Assembly: GCA_900088475.1 (NCBI GenBank)
Contig: FLMG01001444.1
Location: 1-34,033, forward strand
Source: Hyphochytrium catenoides
Taxonomy: Eukaryota; Sar; Hyphochytriomycetes; Hyphochytriales; Hyphochytriaceae
Direction: 5' to 3'
Length of the DNA stretch: 34,033 nucleotides
In this document: piece after piece, positions 10,722-21,600 of the stretch
How positions within the stretch are numbered: the first letter of the stretch is position 1
How the letters are laid out: each line of letters begins with the position of its first letter
Position numbers and translations under genes: made by a program
The notes under the pieces: generated by a model
Told to the model about the DNA's origin: nothing
The model's database searches: none
What the model saw: only the letters and a program-made list of their open reading frames with translations

Positions 10722-12140
10722 CTAAAGCTCAATGGAGTTGCTTTCAGAAATTCTCTCTGCACGCCAGGCAAAGCTTGTCTTTTTATCCCCGTCTTCTTTG
10801 TTGACTAGCATGTCTTCAGATGATTGTTGGCGTTGGAGCTGCCTTAAGAGGGTGATACGGTCTGCTAAAGTGGAAGCGCTATAGTTGACCGTGCTATCAG
10901 TGGGGAGGCTCACATCTTTGTCCTCTAGCTTTATAAATTTTGCGTCGTTCCGAGAGGAGTAGGCGTCTATGTCTACCGTGGAAGCAATTGACCCGACTCT
11001 GGAACGACCAAACTCATCGAGGTCCACGTCGGTCCCGCCTTTGACAGTCTGTTGCATTTCCTTAGGGTCATCCTCATCATCTGAGGCACCATGTATCGGG
11101 GGCAAACAAAGTGCAGCAACATCGGCGGGTTGTTGGCTGCGATGTGTCTCATCGTCTGCAGAGGAATGCTGGGTTTCGTACCATAGTGCTGGAGGCGTAG
11201 CAAATGCCTTACTCTTGTCATGGTTTGTAGGGTCAGCATGACGCTTCGATGGGCCATTGAGCTGAACACAGTCCAGCGCAGTTTCTTCTCCGTTTCTGCT
11301 CAAGGGACTGCCGTCTATTAGCTTGTCGACGTTAGCACCCTCCTCTCCCTTTCGGCGATGCCGTCGTCTCCATATCACAACGGCTGCGACCAGCAGGATC
11401 AGGGCTAGTAAGACATAGCTGGCAATTCCTAAAGCTAGCCACAAGCCGCGGTGGCCCGAAGACTCATCTTTCTCATCACTCTGCAGATTGGAGGACGTAG
11501 AATTGTCAGCAGGAGGGCTGGCAGACGTAATCGGTGGACTGGGGTTGCTAGCAGATTCTTGTGGTTTTTCTTGTGTCCTTTCTGTTTCCCCTTTCGAGGG
11601 TGAAGGAGCGGGACTAGGCGCCGGTGTGGGCGCTTCTGACTCCGGAGGCTTTGTAGTCTGTGGAGCTGCAGACGTAGGTTGTGCCCCAGCATCGCCTGTG
11701 CCCGTGTCACTGCAGTCTGTAGCTGAGAAGACACCAAAATTGCAGCCACCATTAAGCTTCGAGTAACACTCGACAGTCTTCTCCTTTATGCTGCTTCCTA
11801 ACCGGCACTCTGGTAGTATGGGATCCGTTATCAAGGCAGAGGGAGAAGAGCCAGGACGCCGGCATTTCAGAGAGCATACATCATTGTCTCGTAGCTCTCG
11901 TGAGCTTCGGAAGAAGGTTGTCCGCTTGTGGGCGACATGCCCTATAGAGCTCGCAGAGACCGCTGTAGGCAGAGACCTTTTGTCAGCGACAGACACACTT
12001 TACCGAAGCCTGATTTCGCCACTCAAACTGCAATTTACCAGCGTACCTGTGAGGAATATGGGCTGCAGTAGGAGGAGTCTTATCAGCCAAAGTGAGTATG
12101 TCGTCGGTCCTTTGGGTGCCGAAGCTGCTGCTCTTCTCAT
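10722..12140 (-). CDS. Single-pass membrane protein with Cys-containing and Pro/Ser-rich ectodomain
   Basis: The two-exon model is 12140-12047 and 11962-10722, 444 residues, with an 84-base intron (donor GTACGC, CTGAC branch-like word, acceptor CTACAG) in phase 1. Exon 1 supplies a signal peptide: basic 'MRRAAASAPKG', then the hydrophobic run 'LWLIRLLLLQPIFL'. The ectodomain has about seven cysteines between residues 60 and 115 ('CSLKC', 'ECR', 'ECYSKLNGGC', 'DCSD'), then a Pro/Ser/Thr-rich stalk that is probably O-glycosylated. One membrane helix ('LWLALGIASYVLLALILLVA', residues about 204-229) is followed by the stop-transfer 'WRRRHRRK'. The cytoplasmic tail of about 215 residues is polar and acidic, with possible phosphosites such as 'GRSRVGSIAST'. 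Topology suggests a type I surface sensor or adhesion protein of the kind common in filamentous fungi. I recognise no named family, and the role is unknown. Confidence 0.68.
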
Positions 12141-14561
12141 GGTGTCTACTAGCACAAGTTATACGTGCATGGTCCTTGAAGCTTCTAATAGTAAGGATTT
12201 GTCGTGAGAGCCCAGTCCAAGCAGACCCTCCACTGTCTGGCAACAGACAAGGAATGAAGACAACGTCTAGTGGAGATTCCAAGGCAAGCTACTATGAGGA
12301 GAAGAAAGAAAGCGAGGCTCTGCAGCGTCAATAGCTCTTTTCAGTTGAGAGGAACGCTCTGAAGAGCCCGAGCGACGCACATAGTTTGCCGACCTCCAGC
12401 ACCTCATTGCTCACTCATTGGCGCCTCTGCCGTCGGGGCCTTCTGTGACATGACTTTCGAGCTGGAAGGGGCAAGGAGAAAGTCAGGAGCTATTAGACGA
12501 TAGAGAAAGTCTCGAGGAAGTTGCCAGCAGCCAAGTCTCACCTGTCATTTGTCGCTGGAGGCAAGCCAACCAATTTTTATGACTGGAAGCATTTCTCGTG
12601 CTTTCAACCCTTGTCCCGTCCGCTATCGTCTGTCTCCTTAGACAACAGAAGGTTAGCATCTCCCTAGAAGCTCATTAGGCCCTTACTAAGCTCACACTTT
12701 CCTCATCATCAGAACTCTTCGTAACCTCTTAGGCCCACATATCCTCTTACGGTCACTATGGCCCTGGTCGGTCTGCTGCCGCCATTGTGGCGCTGTTAAG
12801 ATATGCTTCTTAGGCCCGCTAATGGTGGTTCTTTTTTCTCCACACCTGGCAGTTAATGTTCCCTTTTGTCGCTGCTTTGATAGTTGGTCTATGTGTCTAA
12901 CCTGCAGAGTAGCTCTACTGTTCTACCCTCTAGCTGGAGAGCTTGAACGGACCGAGCCTTACCTTTCTCTCTTCATTATAGTTGTTCGAACGGCAGCCTT
13001 CCTTTCCTAGTATTCACTGCTGGTAGTTCTAGTGCTACGACCTATCGAGGCGCTTATTAGAAATGAGCGACCAGTCTCTGCTTTGCCAACGTTGTCGTAA
13101 GAGTAGCCTCAGCCGAAGAGGAGCAGGAAGCATGGCCGCGCTGGCAGGAACGAGGGTTCTACTCGTGTTGACTGTGCCCCTGAAATGATAGAAATAACGA
13201 ACGTCTCCCCCCCCCCGCCCTTCATGCACAATAATCTGCAGGGGGAGCGGAGAAAAGAAAGGCGTTCTTTGACAAGAACAGCCTTCCTCGTCATCCAAAC
13301 TCCAGAACCCATGGGAAGCGTCAAAGAAGTATGATACGGCGAGGCTAGCGACCCAACTACGTAGACTCCTTGTAGGATTATTATTGTCGCGTATCAATGT
13401 GGCAGCGGGACTCTAGACATGGCTCCTCTTCTCGTTCTATTGCCTGAAAACCTTCAAGCATCAAAGCATCAAACAAGCTAGAAAGAATAAGAAGGGGGAA
13501 CGCGTAGAGAGAAGCTTGTGCCTTCCCTATCCCATGCTCAAGGATCACAGGTAACAAGGGCCTCGGGACAGATAAGACATTAGAATAGAGGATCGATCAA
13601 AGAACAACGACTGGGTAGAACTGGTAGACGCCAATTCATAGCAGTGTGGACGGAAGCTTGTAGGGACAGCTCGATCTTGTGAGCCGCTGTCCAGGTCCTG
13701 CTGATGCTACAGTCACAAAATCTTGAAAGATGGCCTACCTAGTTCTAGAACTATAGTTGATGTGAACCTCTGGACAAGGCGGCATAGAACTAATGAGAAT
13801 GAGCGAGGCTATTTTTAACTTAACGAAGCACAATGTGTGTCCGAGGGAGAAGAGACATCAAGAGGAGCCCGCGTAGCGGCGATTTGTATGTACTTTCTGA
13901 TACAGTTTGCGGGGCCGGTAGAGTGTTTATGCAGGCATTGGTTGGTCGTGCCAAGGCACAAGAAGGCACTGGTAGTACATCTACTATTCTGTATGTAAGC
14001 AGGAAGCTTGATGACAGGAGCTCTTGAAGTGAAAGGCAATGCCCTGACTATGAAAGAGTAAATTACTGCGGTCAGAAGAAGAAGAAGAGGGGTTGAAGAA
14101 GTGCCACTACCTTACATCTGACCTAGGGATAAGCTAGACGTTCTTCTCAAGCCTTTCCCACCAAGATCTATATTTCCTTCGTCTTCTTAGCAAGCAGTAA
14201 GACTCACGTTATCCATCAGAAAGGATCGTCAAGCTACTTCTCACTGCCATAATACGTTGCCTAATACTACTCGCCACCTAATTAATTCTTCTTCTAAAGC
14301 TAACTCATGACAGCAACAACCGCCTTGTGGGAGGCTCGGGGCAGAAGTTAAGGTTTCTTCCGTGGCAGAGGAGATCCGCCACCTGGCAGTGGACTAATTG
14401 ATAGTGGATAGAAAATGATGGCGACGCTGCCCATTGAAGTGGGAACGATGAGAAGCTGGATAAGCAGGATCAACCGGCAAAAAGGCACTTGACCTTGTAT
14501 AGTAGTAGTACCTAACCCTGATTATCATCACCAACAAACGCTTTACAATAGGGAGATGCTA

Positions 14562-15262
14562 GGGCGGAAGAGAGCGGTGGCGCGAGGACGAGTAGCATGA
14601 TGCCAACACCAAGTCCTTCTCATCTATAGACGGACGAGACCCGTGTCGTGAGGACGAGTAGCATGATGCCAACACCAAGTCTCTCTCTTCTATAAAAGGA
14701 CGGAAGAGGGCAGTGCCGCGAGGACGAGTAGCATGCCAACATAAAGTCTCTCTCTTCTATTATGGAACGGAGGAGGGCAGTGCCGCGAGGACGAGTAGCA
14801 TGCCAACATAAAGTCTCTCTCTTCTATAATAGGACGGAAGAGAGCGGTGCCGCGACGACGGTGTAGCATGATGCCAATATAAAGTCTCTCTCTTCTATAA
14901 AAGGACGGAAGAGAGCGGTGCCGCGAGGAACGAGTAGCATGATGGCAACACCAAGTCTCTCTCTTCTATAATAGGACGGAAGAGAGCGGTGCCGCTAGGA
15001 CGAGAAGCCTGATATCAATGCGAAGTCTCTCTCTCCTATAATAATAGGATGGAAGAGAGCGGTGCCGCGAGGAACGAGTAGCATGACGCCAACACCAAGT
15101 CTCTCTCTTCTATAAAAGGAAGGAAGAGAGCGGCGCCGCGAGGACGAGTATCATGATGCCAACATACACCAAGTCTCTCTCTTCTATAATAGGACGGAAG
15201 AGAGCGGTGCCGCGACGACGAGTAGCATGATGCCAACATACACGAAGTCTCTCTCTCTCATA
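14562..15262. repeat. Minisatellite, about 10 copies of a 66-74 bp unit containing a hairpin
   Basis: A recurring 'GAGGACGAGTAGCATGATG' word starts near 14584, 14650, 14720, 14787, 14854, 14925, 14996, 15069, 15140 and 15214, giving spacings of 66 to 74 bases. Each unit runs on through 'CCAACACCAAGTCTCTCTC', 'TTCTATAATAGGACGG' and 'AAGAGAGCGGTGCCGC'. Within most units CTCTCTTC and GAAGAGAG are reverse complements separated by about 12 bases, followed by a small GCGG-TG-CCGC foldback. Copies differ by point changes and small indels; the first is most diverged. A 67-codon minus-strand frame inside it is a by-product of the repetition. Confidence 0.93.
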
Positions 15263-15499
15263 AGACTAAGGAGCTATGATCGAGTCAGCTTGCCATCCTA
15301 TGAGCTCTACCACCGCAGCACTCTACTGAGTCTCAAGTGTAGCGGCATCATCATCATCTGACGCCTCCTCTCATTATCTTCGTCTCTCCCATCATCAGAA
15401 GCTGCCACCAGACAAGGTAGTTAGTAGTTAGTAGTAGTGAGAGGAAGTCTATAGATTATACAGGCAGGATAATAATGATGACGGGACGACCAAGCCCAT

Positions 15500-15760
15500 C
15501 TCCTTGTACAGGTACAGGTACAGATACCACGGTACAAGTACTTATATACTTGTACTATGCGAATCACAGGCGAGTTCGCCCTCTCGAACAAAACGGTAGT
15601 AGAACTACTTGACTGTTAGTTCTATAGCAATCCCCTGGATCAGCTTGTCGAAGGATCGAAAACAAGTACAAGTATACAAGTAGGTTGGCAATGAGATTTG
15701 AATTTTTATAAAAGTATGGAAATAATTGATAACTGTACTTGAATACGGTACACGATTATC
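15500..15760. repeat. AT-rich relic with CAAGTA/TACTTG inverted words
   Basis: This block contains 'GTACAAGTA' at 15532-15540 and its exact reverse complement at 15547-15555, separated by six bases. It also has further CAAGTA and TACTTG words, and 'AAAACGGTAGTAGAAC' at 15590-15605. The same words and base bias occur at about 6690-6900, and the TACTTG/CAAGTA words also at 2425-2625. I read it as a degenerate copy of a short dispersed element; its boundaries are not definable by eye. Confidence 0.5.
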
Positions 15761-16098
15761 TATCTTAGGTTTTCTCTTCTTTTTCATTTTGTTGTCGTGT
15801 GACCTCTGCTCTCCCTCAACAAATCTCCGATGAAGATCTTCTAATTAATGAAGATTCGTTGATGCTCTTCTTGAAGGCGGAGCTTTCCAGCCCTCGATCC
15901 CTTGGCAGCTCATTGGCAGCTCACACAGAGACGAGGGCAAGGTAGAGAAGAGAAGCAGAAGAACGGAGGAACCGAGAGCAGGAAGGAACAGACTCCCCGA
16001 GATCTTGATAGAGCACCGGCCTGGCAACAGCAGCGTCTGATTGAGGTCCATCCATCCAAGGGGTGGGAGGACTCCTAGTCGCTCAGGTCGACACCCTG

Positions 16099-18058
16099 AT
16101 GCCAGTAGAAAGCGCCCGGCTGCTCGTCGCGCGCTTATCACTGACATCAGGAAGAGGCGGTGCATTCTATTCCCTATCTCGATTGCCTTCATCGACCTTC
16201 GCCTGGACTCATAAGAATAATAAGAGCAGGACCATGAGCTCCACAGGGGCCAGACTAATCGATGGAAAAGCCATTGCAGGTGCCATCAAGGAAGAGTTAA
16301 AAGCCAAGGTGACAAAATGGGCTAGCTGCGTTCACTAGAGTCTTTTGCTTGTGCGTCCATTTGCCCATCTTCGTCCACCTTGTAGTCTTACGTTGTGAAC
16401 GCCGTCCTCACCTACTTAGTCCTACGTTGTGAACGCCATCCTCACCTGACGTTTATGCCTATCGTTATTGGACCAGTGCTAACCATGTCTCTTCACTTTC
16501 TCAGCTGCAGGAAGCTAACAAGCTCTCTGGGAAGGTAACAGACCCTCACATATCTGGATGAAGCACCCGCTATCGGCCTCTGTCTTTCACTACGTTTAAC
16601 GTGCTTATGACCTTGATCATGCTGCTCTCAGTCGCCTCTAGCTATATTCTCTTCAGGTCTCTGAGCTTATCGGGTTTGTCTGAGACGCTCCTCGTCTCTT
16701 AAAATCAATGCAAAGGTGCGCTGCGTAGCTCTTCACCAGCTTACTTACCCTGTCTTTCTTCACTCTTGCTGTCTGTCTCCGTCGCCCTTCTCGACAGTCC
16801 CCTTGCCTAGCCACAGTGCTGGTTGGAGATAACAGAGACTCTGCTACATACGTCCATCTGAAGAAGAAGGCGTGTGCAGAAGTTGGCATAAAAACTGAAA
16901 GTCTAGATCTTCCTGGGGACATCGCTCAGGTATGGACTTCCTTCTCCCTCCTACCTGTCCCTATCTCCCACCCTCTACCACCTCGGTGCGAAGACCTATA
17001 CAGCTGCCCTGTCTGTTCTGTCTTTTCTTCTCGTCCCGCACAGCTCTGCCGGTCTTCCTAACTGCTTGCGCAGGAAGAGTTAACCAAGGTAGTTGATCAG
17101 CTAAACAGTAGGCCGGATGTGGATGGGATACTTGTACAGGTGAGGACAGAAAGCAAGCCAAGGAAAGGGAAACATCAGTTGCTTGCTTCTTCTTTTACTC
17201 CCTCTGCGTTGAAAACCAGGCTCACATCGTCCTTGCTTGTCAGCTTCCACTCCCGAAGCACATCGACGAGCGAGCAATCATTCATCGAATTGCTCCTGAG
17301 AAGGACGTCGATGGACTGACAGTAACCAACTCCGGTCTTCTATCGCTTTCTTCGTACGAGCCTTTCTTCTATCCTTGCACCCCTAAGGGTTGTCTAGACC
17401 TTTTGGACCGGAGTGGGGTCGAGGTTAAGGGCAAAGTCGCTGTGGTGGTTGGCCGGAGCAACCTCGTGGGTCGACCGCTCGCTTCGATGCTCTTGAGAAG
17501 GGATGCGACTGTCATTCAGTGTCATAGCAAGACCACCAATCTAAAAGAGTTGGTGAAGGAGGTGAGGACTATGGTGCCGATGGTGATGACTGAAAGAGGA
17601 AGAGGGACACCAAGAGTTCTCAACCTTCATATGACTCTCTCCTTTGATGTGCTTTCCCTAATATTTATCTCCGCAATGAGTTCAGGATCTATCGTCTCCG
17701 CCCTGCGTTCTGTTTCTCGGTGCGGTTACTATCCATCTCGCAGAAGTACATCTACCCATCTCACTTACAAGTCTATCCGCAGGCTGATATCTTACTCGCC
17801 TGCTGCGGACAAGCCGAGCTCATTCGGGGGGATTGGCTGAAGCCTGGCTGCACCGTTATTGACATTGGGAACACATATGTCGAAGACTCCACCAAAAAGT
17901 CAGGGTATAGGCCTGTAGGCGATGTTTGCTTTTCTGAGGCGCGAGACCGAGCAGAAGCGATCACACCAGTTCCAGGAGGCGTCGGCCCTATGACCATTGC
18001 TGAGCTTCTGCAGAACACTGCCATAAGTTTCCTCAGAAAGCATGGCGACGTGAAGTGA
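16099..18058 (+). CDS. Bifunctional methylene-THF dehydrogenase/cyclohydrolase
   Basis: This enzyme oxidises 5,10-methylene-THF and hydrolyses the product to 10-formyl-THF in one-carbon metabolism. Six exons give 298 residues from the ATG at 16234: 16234-16308, 16505-16534, 16798-16929, 17074-17139, 17244-17561 and 17783-18058; all five introns are phase 0. An in-frame upstream ATG at 16099 adds 45 residues rich in Arg/Ser with one acid, which looks like a mitochondrial presequence. The catalytic signature is clear: 'VLVGDNRDSATYVHLKKKAC' carries the Tyr and Lys of the active site. 'DVDGILVQ' and 'LPLPKHID' form the substrate loop, followed by 'PEKDVDG' and 'PCTPKG'. 'VVVGRSNLVGRP' is the dinucleotide site, 'CHSKTTN' follows, and 'PVPGGVGPMTIAELLQNT' is at the C-terminus. 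No formate-THF ligase domain follows. Exon 2 is only 30 bases. The frame reopens for 41 codons after the TGA stop. Confidence 0.96.
16389..16447 (+). repeat. Short direct repeat in intron 1 of the folate enzyme
   Basis: The word 'TACGTTGTGAACGCC' plus about ten more bases occurs at 16389-16413 and again at 16423-16447 with a single base change, giving a period of 34 bases. It lies inside the first coding intron, so it should not affect the protein. Confidence 0.85.
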
Positions 18059-18184
18059 GTAGTGGACGTGGCAACTGGCGCTGGAGCCTGTATAGGGACA
18101 ACAGAGGTTGGAACCAAAAGAGCGCTCTTACATGCCGCAGAGAGTGAAGAAATAGAGCACGAGGCTGAAGATAGCATAGAATAG

Positions 18185-18699
18185 GTGCCAGGACACCGCC
18201 CAGCCTCTTCTGGGCACGGATCTCATACCAATTTTGGTTTACGCTAGCGTTACTACCTGCTCCAGTGCCGGCTTTACTCTCCGCTGGGGAGCAGAGACAG
18301 CTGTCTAACAGTTGACAGGCCCAAGTCCCCAATATACAGAGAGAAGGAGAGCTTGATATGGACATGAAGACAGAGGGAAGGTGAGGGTACTAGGAGGATG
18401 CTATAGAGAGCTATCCCAAAAGCGTTTGACTGTTGAATCTCACGAGACTGAACACGTGACACCTATTAACTGAATGACAGAGTATTGACATAACGCAGAG
18501 GTAGCCGTCCTCTAACAGAGAGAGGTCTACAACTTAGTAAAGCTCTCCTCTCCTGCTAAAGCTCACACACGAGGAACCTTTGACTCCCCTCCCGCCCGAT
18601 GAATGGTAGAGATTCTCTTGATAAGCCACTTCATTCTACCGAGTTCAACAAGGTCCCTGTGAAGGATGGGAAGAACGATACTCCCGGCTACTCCAGGTC
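18185..18699. other. 3' spacer between convergent folate-enzyme and GPAT genes
   Basis: Both genes end into this stretch of about half a kilobase. It should contain the two 3'-UTRs, possibly overlapping. I see no other gene or repeat in it. Confidence 0.55.
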
Positions 18700-21600
18700 C
18701 TAAAGCTTGCTTTGGCTCGAGAGATCCTGACTGTTCTTTCCCATCTTTGCTGAGAGTATGTTCTTGAGTTCTTCGCCGTCCAGTCCCCTGGGTTGACTTC
18801 TGAAGCTTCCCATCTGTTCAACGAGCTCCTTCATCCTTACACCGTCTGAATAGCGAGATGTGACGAACAGCTTGCCATCAACTCGCTCGATGATGCCTTC
18901 AAAACCGGAATAGACCGAATAGAACGTTAGCGAAGCGGAAGCGCCGTAAGGAGAGGAATGCCATCCCAACATTCCCCTCGTGTACAACGGACAACGTCAC
19001 TCACAGTAGGTGAGCAAGAGACAAAGAGAGAACACTGGCGACAGAGGTCTTAAACGAGACAAAGAGCGGGAAGAGCGGCTTTAGGTCTTCCGGCACATCC
19101 TCCTCTCCTTCCAGACTTCGTTTACTTACCCATTTCCACGTATTCATTGATAGCGTTACTGAGTGCATCTCCTGGTTAACCGTCGTCCGAAGGGTCAAGG
19201 GGCGAGATGTGAAGGAGTCAAGCGGCAGAGGACAGTTAATCACATGACCGCAGGAGATAACTGTTGATTAGGCAGATAAGCAAAGATTGCAAGGAGAAGC
19301 TAGACAAATAAGGAAGGATTGTAGTTAGAAGGGATGAGATCTAAAGGCGGAGGTGTAACCAGCTATCGGCGGAACTCTTGGGCACAATCACCTGAAATTG
19401 CGTCATGGAACTGCAGATGCCCCACATAATAAAGCGATGACGATAGTTGTTGCAGCTCTTTCACTAATGCGGACTCTGAGATGCCATTAGGATTGTTTCT
19501 GTTTGGTGACACAAGCGGAAGGTTAGCGGGGAGGGGCCCCGCCTCCTGGCTGTTCGCCAAAGACGCTGTTTTTGCTGTACAGCGTGCCAACTTGCATCTC
19601 ACTTCCTTCCTCTACAGGGCCTTTGTCTCTTTCTTCCTCTCCTTAGTCCAAGTCTAGCTCAAGGCCTTCGTCCCCTTCCACATCTTTCCTTTCCCTCTTC
19701 TCGGCTCCCTGCATTTACTCTTATGTGTCCTCCCTCCATGCCCTCTCAACCCACTCGGTAACCTTACCTTCTATGGAATAGTAAACCGAGTCCTGCGACC
19801 CAGTAGCTCTCGACAAACGGCCAAAGAAGCATGCATAGGAACTGCATATACAGGCCCCAACCTGAGAACTCCTCAGAGGGAATGGATATTACGTCCTCCG
19901 TAACATTCAGCTGGGACCTAAGCAGCAGGCATGAAAAGAGCAAGAGGAGGGAGAAAAAGGAGAGGTGAGAAATGACAGTCGGACAGAAGGAATAGGATGG
20001 CAGCTCGAGGACCCAGTTGCTCAGTAGGGCAAGAGTCATCTGCGTCAATGTAAGATCTAGAGGAGAATGTGCAATCAGAGTGAGAGGTACTGGAGCAAGG
20101 GACAGAAAAGCACCATCATAGGGTATTTCAGGCTAAGGCGAATTATATCTATCAGGGATGGCGTTGATGGTCGCTTCTACGGCAAAGAAACCAGAAGAGC
20201 ATAGCATCGGAAAGCTGAGCGTTGAAAAATCACCCTGCGAGATTTCCCTCTAGTGCGGGGCCGTCCTTTTGAACTCACCTCTCCTTCAGCTTCGTTAGCC
20301 CTCTGTGGACATTCGCCACCAGGACATCGCTCTCTCTTCCGTGCTCTGTCTCTCCCTCTCTCTCTCCTTCTTCCGTGCTCTGCGCATACACGAACTCTCC
20401 CCTGAGGATGACAGAGAGGAATCGAACTCTGGGAATGAGCTGTGCGAGAGAGACCTGCTTCAAGGTCCGGTCTTCCTGCGTTTTACGAAAGAGGAGGAGA
20501 GATTCAAAACACTAGAGTTAACTCACAAGGCAAAGAACTAGGCTCACATAGCCAAAGAACTAGGCATCCGGAGGCGCAACCTCACGAAGGAAGGGATACC
20601 TTGAAGAAAGAGTATAGAGAGAGAGCAATGATAGCTTGATCTGTGAACAAATGTATGAGTCCGTTCCTATAGTAGCTTAGCTCGAAGTGCCGGAGAGGGA
20701 CTAAGATCGGCTCAGTATCGGTGACGACAGTCTGTACCAGACCATCGAGAACGCGGATAGATCTGTTAAGAAGAGAAAAGAATGGTCAAGCAAAGAACAT
20801 TACCGCCTTAAAATAGCAGAGTCTAAACAGTGAGCTTAACATAAGTTAGTAACAGGGAACATAGCAAGTGAGCAACAAGGGAGACAGCTCTCTCCATGCA
20901 GGACCAGCAAGAATCGCGATAAAGACATAGACTCAACTGGAAGGAGCTTGTGAACACGGGCAGGTGACGAGAAGACAATAGGCTTGGCTACCTTAACTAG
21001 AAATTTATAGAAGATCAGAGTGAAGACTAGATGTCAGGGCTACGCAGTAACCACAATCGGAATCGGCGAGAAGGAGGATGGAGGACATCCGCGCCAAGAA
21101 GGTAATAAGAGGCGGTCGATTGTAGGGGAGGAAAATGCGAGAGGGAAAGGGAGAAAAGAAACAGTTGTTTGAAAGAAAGAGAGAGAGAAGAGAAAGCAAC
21201 CTACACGTCAACTAGCACAGCCATGTCTAGATCCTCAGGAAAGCTCAGGTCGCCACCATTCTTGCAAATCTCCTCTCTAAGCCACTCTGCCCTGTGTATT
21301 AGTTTGGCCCTTGTAATTCCCCTGGGCACGATGGTAAGAAGTATGGCAGCCACAATCTGAGTGCCGCTCACGGGAGAGAAGCGGTTGATCTCTTCCAAAA
21401 CTTTGTAACAGAGTTTGGTGGCCAATTGATCCCTATGCGCAGGAGAGAGAAGAGGGGAAAATTGCGGTCTGCGAGCGACTTGATCTTTCAGATAGTCCTG
21501 GACAGAAAACTAGTAGGACGAGGAGGAGAACAAAATAAAGGAATGTGAGAGATTGGCCCCACAATGCTCAGTAACTGCGTTTGTCAGGAAGATGTACACA

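Larger units (their letters stand above)
12141..16098. other. Long gene-poor region with minisatellite and AT-rich relic
   Basis: The first few hundred bases upstream of 12140 would hold the promoter of the membrane-protein gene. From 12.3 to 14.5 kb I find only short unconvincing frames and no known protein or tRNA. A tandem minisatellite fills 14562-15262, and an AT-rich relic block lies at about 15500-15760. The last few hundred bases before 16099 should contain the folate-enzyme promoter. Confidence 0.55.

Noticed and set aside
15036-15239. 67-codon minus-strand frame with internal repeats
   Set aside because: It lies wholly inside the minisatellite, and its repeats only mirror the tandem DNA unit.
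14562-15262. CRISPR-like array
   Set aside because: The whole unit repeats, including the would-be spacers, lengths vary from 66 to 74 bases, and the DNA is eukaryotic; it is a minisatellite.
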